This document shows positions 1 to 7,681 of a stretch of 64,000 nt of DNA, one piece after another. This stretch comes from an uncultured Schlesneria sp. Lineage in GTDB: Bacteria > Planctomycetota > Planctomycetia > Planctomycetales > Planctomycetaceae. The translations under genes were made by a program, and so were the position numbers. Below the pieces are notes generated by a model, which saw nothing but the letters and a program-made list of their open reading frames with translations, was not told the DNA's origin and made no database searches. Numbering within the stretch: the stretch's first letter is position 1; each line of letters begins with the position of its first letter. The stretch covers positions 1-64,000 of the forward strand of contig CAIOKO010000201.1 in NCBI GenBank assembly GCA_903858935.1, in the 5' to 3' direction.

Positions 1-144
1 ACAGAGAAGCGGGAGCGGAGCGGCCGAATTGCCGTCAGCCGACGTGCCATTTCTCGTTGGGGCGTTGCGAAAAAACAGGACTGGGGCAACGTTCGAAGAG
101 ATCGGCTGAACGCCGATCCGCCTGCGCCGCTGGCTGCGGGTTAA
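1..144 (+). CDS. C-terminal end of an unidentified protein (5' truncated)
   Basis: Reading frame 1 is open from the first base of the window to a TAA stop at 142-144, giving 47 codons. The encoded tail is rich in Arg and Lys and ends in Pro/Ala/Gly. A perfect hairpin with a short T run starts four bases after the stop, which is why this frame is preferred over the other two. The protein begins outside the window and I do not recognise the family. The frame is short, so this remains a tentative call. Confidence 0.4.
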   Translation, partial: TEKRERSGRIAVSRRAISRWGVAKKQDWGNVRRDRLNADPPAPLAAG

Positions 145-147
145 ACA

Positions 148-190
148 AAGCAACCGGGTCGCCGGGCTTCCGGCGACCCGGTTGCTTTTC
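148..190 (+). terminator. Rho-independent terminator
   Basis: A perfect 16 bp stem (arms 148-163 and 172-187) with an 8-base loop is followed by a short T run. It lies directly after the + strand stop at 144 and abuts the stop codon of the convergent M56/WD40 gene at 189. The T run suits + strand termination; the stem could also slow transcription arriving from the other side. Confidence 0.75.
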
Positions 191-2291
191 ACTTCGAAGC
201 TGGTTTTGGTGAACCTACTGGATTTGACGCGGGGGTCAAGCCCCATATGCTGAAGAACCAGCGTGCGGGAATCGTTGCGTCACGTTCAATCCATCTGGCA
301 TCCGGAGACAAATCGGGGATTTCAATTTCAGCCAGGGGCGATCCGTTCGGTGAAAACTCTACTGCCGCCACCAAATCTTGATGACCTTCGCTGACCCCTA
401 ATAATTCCCCGCTTGCCACGCTCCAACGAGCAACACGTCCCTGCCTGTCTCCGCTGATCAATGACTTACCATCATCCCGAAAAGTGACCACCGCTGCCGG
501 TGAATTCCAATTCATGGAAACCTGCTCAACACCGGTGCGAAACTCGATCATTGCGATTCGGCCTGATTCAGGAGTTAACCAGTCGCCGGTGGCTACGGCA
601 AGTAACTCGCCGTCAGGAGAAAACCGCACACAGTTCACAGGTCCTAATTCGCGAGGGAACTCGCGGACAGGATGATCGCTGTTCCGATTCCAGACTCTGA
701 CAATACCATCGCGACCTCCTGTCACCATCCAGGTTCCATCAAATGAGATATCTACCGATTTCGCCGAACCGCCGGGTATCCGCCAGTCACGAGTCGCCTG
801 ACAGGTTTCCGCATCCCATACACGAATCGTCCCCTCAGCACCGATCGTCACAAATTCTTGACTATCTTGAGAGAACGCCATCGCTTGGACTGCGACGTGA
901 TTCAGATTGAATTCCCGTCCTGTTTCCAAGTCGAATAAACATTGGTTTGATTGGTTTCCAAACACAACAAATCGTCCATCCATCGATTGCGACCGGATTT
1001 CTGCCCCGTTCCACGATGATTGCTTTTTCAGGTGATCCAGCGAAATCGGCATTTCGGCAAGCAGAGTTTCAGACGGCCCATCCGAGCTGGAATCATGAGC
1101 AACCGGCCCCAATGGTACAGGCGAAACCGACGTTCGATTTATCGGCTGCTTGATTTCCTGAACAGAGCGAGCCACTGGCGGCCGAGCCGCAAGCCACGAC
1201 GGCTGAAGGGGTAGAACACACGCCAGTAAAAGGCAAATGATTCGACCGCAATAGCCAAAGTCCTGACGACGAGAACCACGCATGATCCACGTTAAACGTT
1301 GGCGAAGAAAGGGAACTTGACCTAAACCCGTGGCGAGTGCCGGCATTCGCAATGGACGCTCCGCGATGAAATCCACGACTTCCAGAATGGCCTGAGCGTA
1401 CCGTTTTGGAACTTCCGGCGAAGCCGCCACGACCATGGCGTCGCAACATTCCTCCTCGACCGACTCAATTTCGCGACGGGCCCACCAGACGACAGGATGC
1501 CACCAGAAGAAACCCGTTGCCAGCAGTTCGATCACGCGGACCCAATGGTCACGCCGTCGATAATGCGCCAGTTCGTGCATCAACAACGTCCCCGTGGCGG
1601 ATTCGTCAAGCCGATCAAGAAGCCGTTCAGGAAAGATCAAATACAGTGATTGACCGCTACCCCAAAGCATCGGCGACATGACGCCTGGCATCAGCCAGAC
1701 CGTCGGTGAATAAGATAAACCCATTCGACGCGCCAACCGGTCCGAGAACCGTTGAAGATCGAGACACGCAGCATCGCCGCGTCTCAGCGACCAGCGAAAT
1801 CTGACGCAGCGAATTCCTTGAACGACGAACCAGACCAAGGCGCCGACCGCCCACACAACCAGGACGGCCGCCATGACCAGTTGGCGAAAGTTTTCACTTA
1901 GGATCCAGCCTGCTGCGACCGTTGTGAACGAACTTTTTGAAGTGTTGAATCGCTTATCGATCTCTGCAAGTGTTCGCGGTCGAGATCTCGATTTCACCGA
2001 GGCCTGGCTTTGTAGCTCTTCTGGAATAAGCGAGCGACGGGAACCCAGCTCGAGCTGATCAAATTCGAGAATGACCTGGGGCAGCAGTTGTCGAGATGTT
2101 GAGACCACCCAGTCACGGTCGATCAGCGGGATTTGAAAAATCGCTGGCGTCACGAGTTTGATCAGAATCAATACCCACAAGAAATGGGTCAGTGCCGGGC
2201 GGCGAAAGACCCGCCCGGCAGACTCGGCAATCAGCGCGAGCGGGATAATCATCAGCGCATTGATAAGTGCGATCTCGAGGTACGAAAGCAC
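189..2291 (-). CDS. BlaR1-like M56 metallopeptidase fused to WD40 repeats
   Basis: Membrane-embedded zinc protease of the M56 (BlaR1/MecR1) family. Hydrophobic segments lie near residues 3-22, 35-53 and 137-160, and a fourth at about 351-367. The zinc motif HELAH is at 239-243, and EECCD at 280-284 supplies the likely third ligand. In BlaR1 the outside C-terminus is a penicillin-binding domain; here residues of about 430-650 form WD40-type repeats with VWD, VWN and FSPDG signatures, and the last repeat looks incomplete. The gene sits 87 bases downstream of a BlaI-type repressor on the same strand. In the known systems the protease cleaves the repressor to release its targets, so the same logic is inferred here, with the propeller sensing an unknown ligand or protein. 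The first ATG opens directly on the first membrane helix, which supports the start. Confidence 0.85.
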   Translation of the reverse strand: MLSYLEIALINALMIIPLALIAESAGRVFRRPALTHFLWVLILIKLVTPAIFQIPLIDRDWVVSTSRQLLPQVILEFDQLELGSRRSLIPEELQSQASVKSRSRPRTLAEIDKRFNTSKSSFTTVAAGWILSENFRQLVMAAVLVVWAVGALVWFVVQGIRCVRFRWSLRRGDAACLDLQRFSDRLARRMGLSYSPTVWLMPGVMSPMLWGSGQSLYLIFPERLLDRLDESATGTLLMHELAHYRRRDHWVRVIELLATGFFWWHPVVWWARREIESVEEECCDAMVVAASPEVPKRYAQAILEVVDFIAERPLRMPALATGLGQVPFLRQRLTWIMRGSRRQDFGYCGRIICLLLACVLPLQPSWLAARPPVARSVQEIKQPINRTSVSPVPLGPVAHDSSSDGPSETLLAEMPISLDHLKKQSSWNGAEIRSQSMDGRFVVFGNQSNQCLFDLETGREFNLNHVAVQAMAFSQDSQEFVTIGAEGTIRVWDAETCQATRDWRIPGGSAKSVDISFDGTWMVTGGRDGIVRVWNRNSDHPVREFPRELGPVNCVRFSPDGELLAVATGDWLTPESGRIAMIEFRTGVEQVSMNWNSPAAVVTFRDDGKSLISGDRQGRVARWSVASGELLGVSEGHQDLVAAVEFSPNGSPLAEIEIPDLSPDARWIERDATIPARWFFSIWGLTPASNPVGSPKPASK

Positions 2292-2334
2292 AGCGCCCTC
2301 CGGCCCGAAGGTCTGCGATGTGGATTACGAACGA

Positions 2335-2360
2335 GGCCGGGAACAACTCTGTTCCCGGCC
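2335..2360 (-). promoter_or_regulatory. Hairpin between the blaI-like and blaR1-like genes
   Basis: A perfect 11 bp stem (arms 2335-2345 and 2350-2360) with a 4-base loop fills the short gap between the repressor stop (2378) and the protease start (2291). There is no T run after it on the minus strand, so it is unlikely to be a full terminator. It may stabilise the repressor mRNA or reduce expression of the second gene relative to the first. The stem is seen in the sequence; its effect is inferred. Confidence 0.5.
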
Positions 2361-2377
2361 CAAGACTGTAGATTTGA

Positions 2378-2767
2378 TTATCGACCTTTTTCTCGATCCA
2401 GATCATCGAGCAAATCGCGCAGCGAACCAAGTTGATCTTCGTTGAGTTTGGCTTTGACAAGATGGGACAGCAATGGCGCCAGCGAACCTTCGCACAATTT
2501 GTCCGCAGTGGCCTGCAACCGCCGACCGATCAGTTCTTCACGATCAATCTTCGGTTCGAACATGTGAGGCCATGGCTTGCGATCACGTTTGACGAACTTT
2601 TTCAGTTCAAGCCGCTCTAACAGTTTTTGTACTGTGGCGTAATGGGCACCTGTACCTCCAGGGTAGAGCGTGTCTGTCAGATCGCGGACAGTCGTTCGAC
2701 CTCGCTCCCACAGCAGGTTGATGACCGCCAACTCCGCGTCAGTAATGTCTTGCGGTGTTCGTGCCAT
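2378..2767 (-). CDS. BlaI/MecI-family transcriptional repressor
   Basis: A 129-residue winged-helix repressor of the BlaI/MecI/CopY family. The N-terminal part carries the family pattern around ITDAELAVINLLWERG and the recognition helix region YATVQKLLERLE, followed by a helical C-terminal dimerisation part ending in LRDLLDDLDREKG. The ATG at 2767 is preceded by a run of six G at a suitable distance, and the protein then starts MARTPQDITD, the usual family beginning; the longer upstream frame has no such support. It is the first gene of a pair with the M56/WD40 protease and probably represses its own promoter and other genes elsewhere. Confidence 0.9.
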   Translation of the reverse strand: MARTPQDITDAELAVINLLWERGRTTVRDLTDTLYPGGTGAHYATVQKLLERLELKKFVKRDRKPWPHMFEPKIDREELIGRRLQATADKLCEGSLAPLLSHLVKAKLNEDQLGSLRDLLDDLDREKGR

Positions 2768-2811
2768 AAGTTTTTTACCCCCCAAAAAAATACTGAATAA
2801 TATCACTCGAC

Positions 2812-2856
2812 AGGATAAGACGCGATGTCTCCTAAAGTCAATCGTTTCCCGGGAAA
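2812..2856 (-). promoter_or_regulatory. Putative promoter and operator palindrome of the blaI-like gene
   Basis: Reading on the minus strand, TTGACT (2841-2836) and TATCCT (2817-2812) are separated by 18 bases and end about 45 bases before the repressor ATG. Directly upstream of the -35-like box is a perfect 12 bp palindrome, TTTCCCGGGAAA, at 2845-2856. An operator for a dimeric BlaI-type protein in this position would fit autoregulation, although the known BlaI/MecI operators have a different sequence. The boxes are only near consensus. Confidence 0.3.
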
Positions 2857-2980
2857 GCTTTTGACGATCTTCGGGAAATCGTTGGAGCACGCTGCAGTCT
2901 GAACCCCATTTCCACGGGGAAACTTGTTAACAGGGCTTTGCGCCAGCACATGGACCATTTACCAATGCGCTGCAATGCAA

Positions 2981-3031
2981 ATTGCCAGGGCAAAGGCCCG
3001 TTAACCACCCCCGCAGGGGGGGGTGGGGTTT
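2981..3031 (+). repeat. Dispersed G/C-rich hairpin repeat, copy 1
   Basis: This copy shares its core with the two copies near 47.3 and 48.1 kb: GGGCAAAGGCCCGTTAACC (2988-3006), then a C run, a short spacer and a G run, then GGGTTT. The C and G runs can pair as a stem of about 8 bp. The G run is longer here than in the other copies. On the minus strand the repeat supplies the last codons and the TAA stop of the gene at 3001-4239. Confidence 0.7.
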
Positions 3032-4239
3032 GTCTCTACGTTGCCTGGCCACAAGGTAATCGGCCAGTTTGTGACGTCCGCAATCGACTTAGCTGCCTCA
3101 AAATCCGGAACAAACAGGAGCACGTCATTTGCCGACAACTCCTGTAGACAAACGTCTCCTGCGGTTCGCCATTCTTGCTCAATGGTCCAGTTGATCCCGG
3201 AATCTCCGACTGCCAATTGAAAAAACGGACGCTCGTCCTCGGTCAGCGATTGCCAGAGATCCTCGTCACCGTATAGGACAGGCCGAACGCCACGACTCTG
3301 CAACCAGGAACGCCTTATACAGAGACCGTACGGCTCAAAATCCCATCGGACGCGATGAGTACGATACCGGTGAAGTGCAGGAAGATTTTCGAGAGGACAG
3401 GCGGTGAAACTGACTGTTGGGCGGCCACCGCGAATCGTTTTCCCCGAAGCAATCAATCGCTTCTGAACTACAATTCGCCGCAAGGCACTTAACGTCGAAT
3501 GTTCGGCCTCAGGATGAGATTCAACCAGACTATCGGCATATTGCTCAAACGACTCGTCAGGCCACGGACCAGGACACGCCCGTGTCGTGTGGGCTAAAAA
3601 CTCCCATCCGTCAGCGGAAGGAAACGGGACAATTTCGTAAATGCGAGGGTGAATCGAACGATCTTTGTTGTCACGTTCCTCGACAATCAGCGAAACGGGG
3701 GTAATTGGCCGACATTCTTCCGTGGTCGGTCGCCAGATCTCAGCACCGGCTTTGTGAAGTTCATCCTTGATGACATCGGACTGCAAACCGGGAAGATCGA
3801 CAAGAACAATGCCGCCTCGCTGTTGCTCGATCCGTTCTTTCAGTAATCGATGTAGATTCCCTGCTGGCCTCAATTGAAGGACATAAACAGTATCTGCTGC
3901 AGCGATCAACGCTCGATCACGCAAAGGGATCTCGTCACTTCCATGCTGAGCGACATTCGCGACTGTCCCAGTAGCGCTGGCATCTTGCCGCCGGAAGGTG
4001 ACATCGTCACCGCTCGAATTGTTGACAGTGGTAACCTCGATTGTCTGGCAGGCAACGTTCAATCGCAGCGCACAATGTCGCACAAAATCGGTTCCCGCCG
4101 TCCCGTCAGCCACAACGAGATTTGATTGATCAGTGGCGATTTTTCGCAACGTGCCACGCAATGCCGCCAACCACGACTCGTCTGGAACCACGAGTCGCTT
4201 GAGTCGTGACATAACGACAGCAACTGTTGGCGGAGTCAT
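3001..4239 (-). CDS. Hypothetical protein, 412 residues
   Basis: A soluble protein with no signal peptide or membrane helix and no family I recognise. The first 60 residues contain a hydrophobic strand-like stretch (SNLVVADGTAG) and residues of about 140-155 another (GGIVLVDLPG), suggesting an alpha/beta fold, but no nucleotide-binding loop is clear. The final residues, NPTPPCGGG, and the stop codon are encoded by copy 1 of the dispersed hairpin repeat, so the natural C-terminus may have been replaced by repeat insertion. The ATG at 4239 has a GGAA about 10 bases upstream; an internal Met ten residues in is an alternative start. Confidence 0.7.
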   Translation of the reverse strand: MTPPTVAVVMSRLKRLVVPDESWLAALRGTLRKIATDQSNLVVADGTAGTDFVRHCALRLNVACQTIEVTTVNNSSGDDVTFRRQDASATGTVANVAQHGSDEIPLRDRALIAAADTVYVLQLRPAGNLHRLLKERIEQQRGGIVLVDLPGLQSDVIKDELHKAGAEIWRPTTEECRPITPVSLIVEERDNKDRSIHPRIYEIVPFPSADGWEFLAHTTRACPGPWPDESFEQYADSLVESHPEAEHSTLSALRRIVVQKRLIASGKTIRGGRPTVSFTACPLENLPALHRYRTHRVRWDFEPYGLCIRRSWLQSRGVRPVLYGDEDLWQSLTEDERPFFQLAVGDSGINWTIEQEWRTAGDVCLQELSANDVLLFVPDFEAAKSIADVTNWPITLWPGNVETNPTPPCGGG

Positions 4240-4320
4240 TTACCGATTCCATTTGGCAGTGATGAAACAGGTTTTTTGAAAATCTCGCGGTGGCATTGAA
4301 TCAGAAGAGAAATGCGGGTT

Positions 4321-4434
4321 TTGAACACTAATCTGCACTAATTTTCGCTAATCAGAAAACTCAAGATTCTGCTGACCGTTTCCTTTTCCCGGCTTATTCC
4401 TGATAGTGCAGATTAGCGAAGATTAGTGTTCGAA
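4321..4434. repeat. Imperfect inverted repeat with CACTAAT motifs
   Basis: Two arms (about 4321-4355 and 4399-4434) are imperfect reverse complements, each built from short units such as AACACTAATCT and TTCGCTAAT. The element lies between the starts and ends of two minus-strand genes with no gene inside. Its construction resembles the hairpin at 45463-45557, which shares the AACACTAAT unit. It could be a small non-autonomous element or a mRNA-end hairpin; no T run follows the arms. Confidence 0.5.
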
Positions 4435-4468
4435 AACTCTTTCTTCCTCTTTCAATCTTGTTCAAATG

Positions 4469-5914
4469 TCATTTCAATCCGAAACAAAAAAGGCCACCTG
4501 ACGTGCGTAGATAAATCCGCCCATCCACGATGGCTGGTGTTGCGTAGACGTCTTCTTTCATTTCGGTGGTGTGCAGCAAATTCAATTCTTCTGTGGCTGA
4601 GACAACGGTCAGACGGCCTGTTTCGTCCACCAGATAAACCTTGCCGTCTCCAGCGACTGGTGATGCGTAATAACTTCCATTCGCTTCCAGACGCAACGGT
4701 TTTGCCACCTTGCCAGTATTCGCGTTCAGACACTGCAGGATGCCGCCGTCTTTAATCGTGAATAACAACCCGTTGAACAGCAGTGGTGAGGCACAAAACG
4801 GAACTTGCTTGGGATAAGTCCATCGGACATGCGTTTCCGTTGCGTCTCCGACGGCACCTGGCTTGATACTCAGCAAAAGATTTTTTCCCTGATCAAACAG
4901 GCTGCGGAAGAGTTCGTATTCCGTTCGAGTCAGATGTCCATCCTTATTACGATCGGCCTGCGAGTACCGTTGATAGACCGGACCTTCACTCAGTTCAGCT
5001 TCTTCGATCGTTCCGTTCTGATCTTTGTCCTTCAGCAGAACGACGTCATCAAACGGTTCCACTCGGATTCGCTCAGCCTCATCGCCCCCGGCGGCCCAGC
5101 CGGCCAGATACAGATTTCCGTCGACCCCGACAGTCGGAGAACTGACAACGGTGCGAGAAATGCCCCGGACGGTCCAAGCTTCCTTACCGGTTTCCAGGTC
5201 ATATCCGACAACTCGCAGCGTCGCGGCGACGACGATTTGCAGCCGGCCTTCGTTATTCCACAAAACCGGAGTGCAGGAATTCCTCAGAAATTCGGATCGG
5301 TCAGTCTTCCAGATCACGTCACCAGACCGTCGATCGACACACAACAGGAAAGAATCAAGATCATGATCCTGGCAGAGAATCAGTCGCTCACCGACGAGGA
5401 TCGGTGAGCTGGCCGCACCAAAATCGTTGAGGAACGGCCCCATCAACTTCTTCCAGATCAGCTTTCCGCTGTGGTCGTGACAATACAGGCCACTCGAACC
5501 AAAAAAACTGAACACAAAATCGGCGTCAGCACAGGGAGTGCTCTGGGCATAGCTGCCAATGCGATGAATCGATTCCAGCCGTTCGTAGGGGGCTTCGGAT
5601 TCCCATTGCTGTTTGCCTGTCTGTCGATCCAGCCCGATGGTCAGCAATTTTTTCTCTCGAATCCCCGTCACGAATATTCGGTTCCCGATGACGATCGGTG
5701 ACGAATGTCCCGGCGGAAGCGGAGTTTTCCAAATCTGATTTTGATCGGGGCCAATTTCCGCAGGCAATTTGTCGCCGGACGGATCAAAGGCCGACCCAGA
5801 CAGCCCACGAAACTGGGGCCAGTCAGCCGCATCGACGCAGGAAATCCCCAAACCACAAACCAGTGTCAAAAAGATCCCGGTCAGGAACCGACCACACGAA
5901 AGAATCCGGGACAT
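4469..5914 (-). CDS. Secreted PQQ-like beta-propeller with two EF-hands
   Basis: An exported beta-propeller of the PQQ-binding-like (BamB-like) superfamily. Residues 1-29 form a signal peptide ending at VDAAD. Blade signatures of the type GLDRQTGKQQWE, VDRRSGDVIWK and YDLETGKEAW occur along the chain. Two canonical EF-hand calcium loops, DKDQNGTIEEAE (296-307) and DRNKDGHLTRTE (321-332), interrupt the propeller, so calcium binding is likely. No catalytic residues of the quinoprotein dehydrogenases are evident, so this is probably a binding or scaffold protein rather than an enzyme. The start is supported by the signal peptide at the first Met. Confidence 0.85.
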   Translation of the reverse strand: MSRILSCGRFLTGIFLTLVCGLGISCVDAADWPQFRGLSGSAFDPSGDKLPAEIGPDQNQIWKTPLPPGHSSPIVIGNRIFVTGIREKKLLTIGLDRQTGKQQWESEAPYERLESIHRIGSYAQSTPCADADFVFSFFGSSGLYCHDHSGKLIWKKLMGPFLNDFGAASSPILVGERLILCQDHDLDSFLLCVDRRSGDVIWKTDRSEFLRNSCTPVLWNNEGRLQIVVAATLRVVGYDLETGKEAWTVRGISRTVVSSPTVGVDGNLYLAGWAAGGDEAERIRVEPFDDVVLLKDKDQNGTIEEAELSEGPVYQRYSQADRNKDGHLTRTEYELFRSLFDQGKNLLLSIKPGAVGDATETHVRWTYPKQVPFCASPLLFNGLLFTIKDGGILQCLNANTGKVAKPLRLEANGSYYASPVAGDGKVYLVDETGRLTVVSATEELNLLHTTEMKEDVYATPAIVDGRIYLRTSGGLFCFGLK

Positions 5915-6173
5915 CAGCCGACTCCATGAACAGAGATTTCAAGAACAGATGTTCGAAATCAGACATCATCGAAGTCGTTTTGACAAGCATCGCTGGTTTT
6001 CAAATTTGCTCCCACTCAGGCGAGCCAGTGTGGAAAGCAAGATAAATTTGAACCAACATCCGATTGCTCTGTGACGTATCAGAACATATCCTCAAGGTCT
6101 TGTCGCCGGAACTTGTGACTCGCCTGAGACGAACTCGCGGACTGCGAAGAATGAGCCAACGTAAGGAACTGTA

Positions 6174-6857
6174 ATGTCTCTGGAATTGCGAAACGTGACG
6201 AAGACTTACCGCGACCCGAGCGGCGGTCGAGTCCCCGTCCTGAACGTGGCCGACTTCAAGCTGGCGACTGGTGAGCAAGTTGCGCTCGTCGGTTCGAGCG
6301 GCGGCGGGAAGACGACGCTGCTTAATATCATTGCGGGAATCACGACGGCCGACGCCGGGGAAGTCGTGATTGGCGGTACGAACATCGCCCGATTGTCAGA
6401 ACAATCGCGTGACCGGTTTCGAGCCGAGAGAATCGGATACGTGTTCCAGACATTCAACCTGCTGCCCGCTTTCACGGCGCTCGAAAACGTTCTGCTGGGG
6501 ATGAGCTTTGGCGGTCGAAAAGCGGATCGTGTACACGCCAAAAAACTGCTGGAACGAGTTGGCCTCGGTCACCGATTGAATCACAAGCCATCGCAAATGT
6601 CAGTTGGCGAACAGCAACGAACCTCGGTCGCTCGTGCGCTGGCCAACACACCCAGGCTTCTCCTGGCAGACGAGCCAACCGCGAATGTCGATGTCGCCAA
6701 CCAGCAGACAGTATTGCAGTTGCTCCGCGATTCATGTCGCGAGAACAACGTTTCGCTGCTGCTTGTCACTCATGCTCAAGATGTTGCGGCCCAGTTTGAT
6801 CGAGTGGAAAAACTCTCGGACTTCAATCGACCGTCAGAAGCCAAGGCGTCGAATTAG
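6174..6857 (+). CDS. ABC transporter ATP-binding protein, LolD/MacB type
   Basis: A 227-residue ATPase of the LolD/MacB/FtsE class that normally powers extraction or export by an FtsX-like permease. Walker A is GSSGGGKTT (40-48), the Q-loop lies in YVFQTFNLLPAF, the signature motif is MSVGEQQR rather than the usual LSGGQ, Walker B is LLLADEP and the H-loop is LLVTHAQD. No permease or membrane-fusion partner is encoded on either side; neighbours on both sides run on the opposite strand. The partner must therefore be encoded elsewhere, or the ATPase stands alone. The ATG at 6174 follows AAGGA at a suitable distance. Confidence 0.88.
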   Translation: MSLELRNVTKTYRDPSGGRVPVLNVADFKLATGEQVALVGSSGGGKTTLLNIIAGITTADAGEVVIGGTNIARLSEQSRDRFRAERIGYVFQTFNLLPAFTALENVLLGMSFGGRKADRVHAKKLLERVGLGHRLNHKPSQMSVGEQQRTSVARALANTPRLLLADEPTANVDVANQQTVLQLLRDSCRENNVSLLLVTHAQDVAAQFDRVEKLSDFNRPSEAKASN

Positions 6858-6996
6858 TGTCCACGATGACGCTTCTTATTCACGTCTCGTCTCGACACCT
6901 AGGTGGTTCGTGCAAAGCCGTTGGAGTCAGGATAACCTGATTAAGTCTCAGGAATGACAAACGCACACCGTCCCCGTGGACAAGCGACCGGTTGAA

Positions 6997-7629
6997 TTAA
7001 TCATCTTTCAGGGTTGGTTTGGTGAGCGTATTTGCGGTTAGTCGGCCAGTTTTCACAACGCCATTCGGAAGCAGTTCGATGGAGATTCCGTCGCCAACGT
7101 CGTTAAAGCAGGAATCTGCCGATTGGATCGATTTGATCTCCGCTTTGGACGAAGTCACGATCTGTGACAGGCAGTCATTTTTTGAGACTTGAATTTCAGT
7201 TTTCGCTGAACTTCCGACGGCAATTGGACCAAGCGCTTTTTTGCCCTTATCGGAGATCAACTGAAAACTTGTAATGTCATGGCCTGTGTTGTTGACGACT
7301 TCGATCAAGTAACGAGTATGATTGCTGACTTCGAGGGCCGAATCGACAAAGAATAAAGCGGCGGGAAAATTCGCCAGCAGCAGGATGCCAATCGCAAGTT
7401 TTCGAGCCCAATTCGTTCGGCTGCTTTTGGAAAACACTAACTCCAAAAGTAACAGAAGACCCCCGCTGAGAAATAGACAGATTCCAATGCCGATTGTCCA
7501 GACGCCCGCCAACTCCAGACTGGTCCAAGATGTCATCCGCCATAACAGGTAGATTGACGTCCCGACAATCAGTGGCATCCCCGCGCACGCGATTGCCAGT
7601 TTCTCTGGGGTCGACAAGGGGTTGGTCAA
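6997..7629 (-). CDS. Hypothetical membrane protein
   Basis: A 210-residue protein with three predicted membrane segments in the first 100 residues (about 12-30, 38-62 and 76-95), followed by a soluble C-terminal domain of roughly 110 residues that includes YLIEVVNNTGHDITSFQLIS, an Ig-like or FlgD-like strand pattern. No family was recognised. It lies just downstream of the large SGNH protein on the same strand with a 52-base gap and may be co-transcribed with it. Confidence 0.65.
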   Translation of the reverse strand: MTNPLSTPEKLAIACAGMPLIVGTSIYLLWRMTSWTSLELAGVWTIGIGICLFLSGGLLLLLELVFSKSSRTNWARKLAIGILLLANFPAALFFVDSALEVSNHTRYLIEVVNNTGHDITSFQLISDKGKKALGPIAVGSSAKTEIQVSKNDCLSQIVTSSKAEIKSIQSADSCFNDVGDGISIELLPNGVVKTGRLTANTLTKPTLKDD

Positions 7630-7681
7630 GGAATGGTCCCTTCGTGAAATTCGACCTGTACGCCAAGAAAGGAATCGAGGT

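Noticed and set aside
1093-1449. 118-codon frame overlapping the M56 gene
   Set aside because: A shadow frame across the zinc-site region; its translation is Arg/Ser-rich without motifs.
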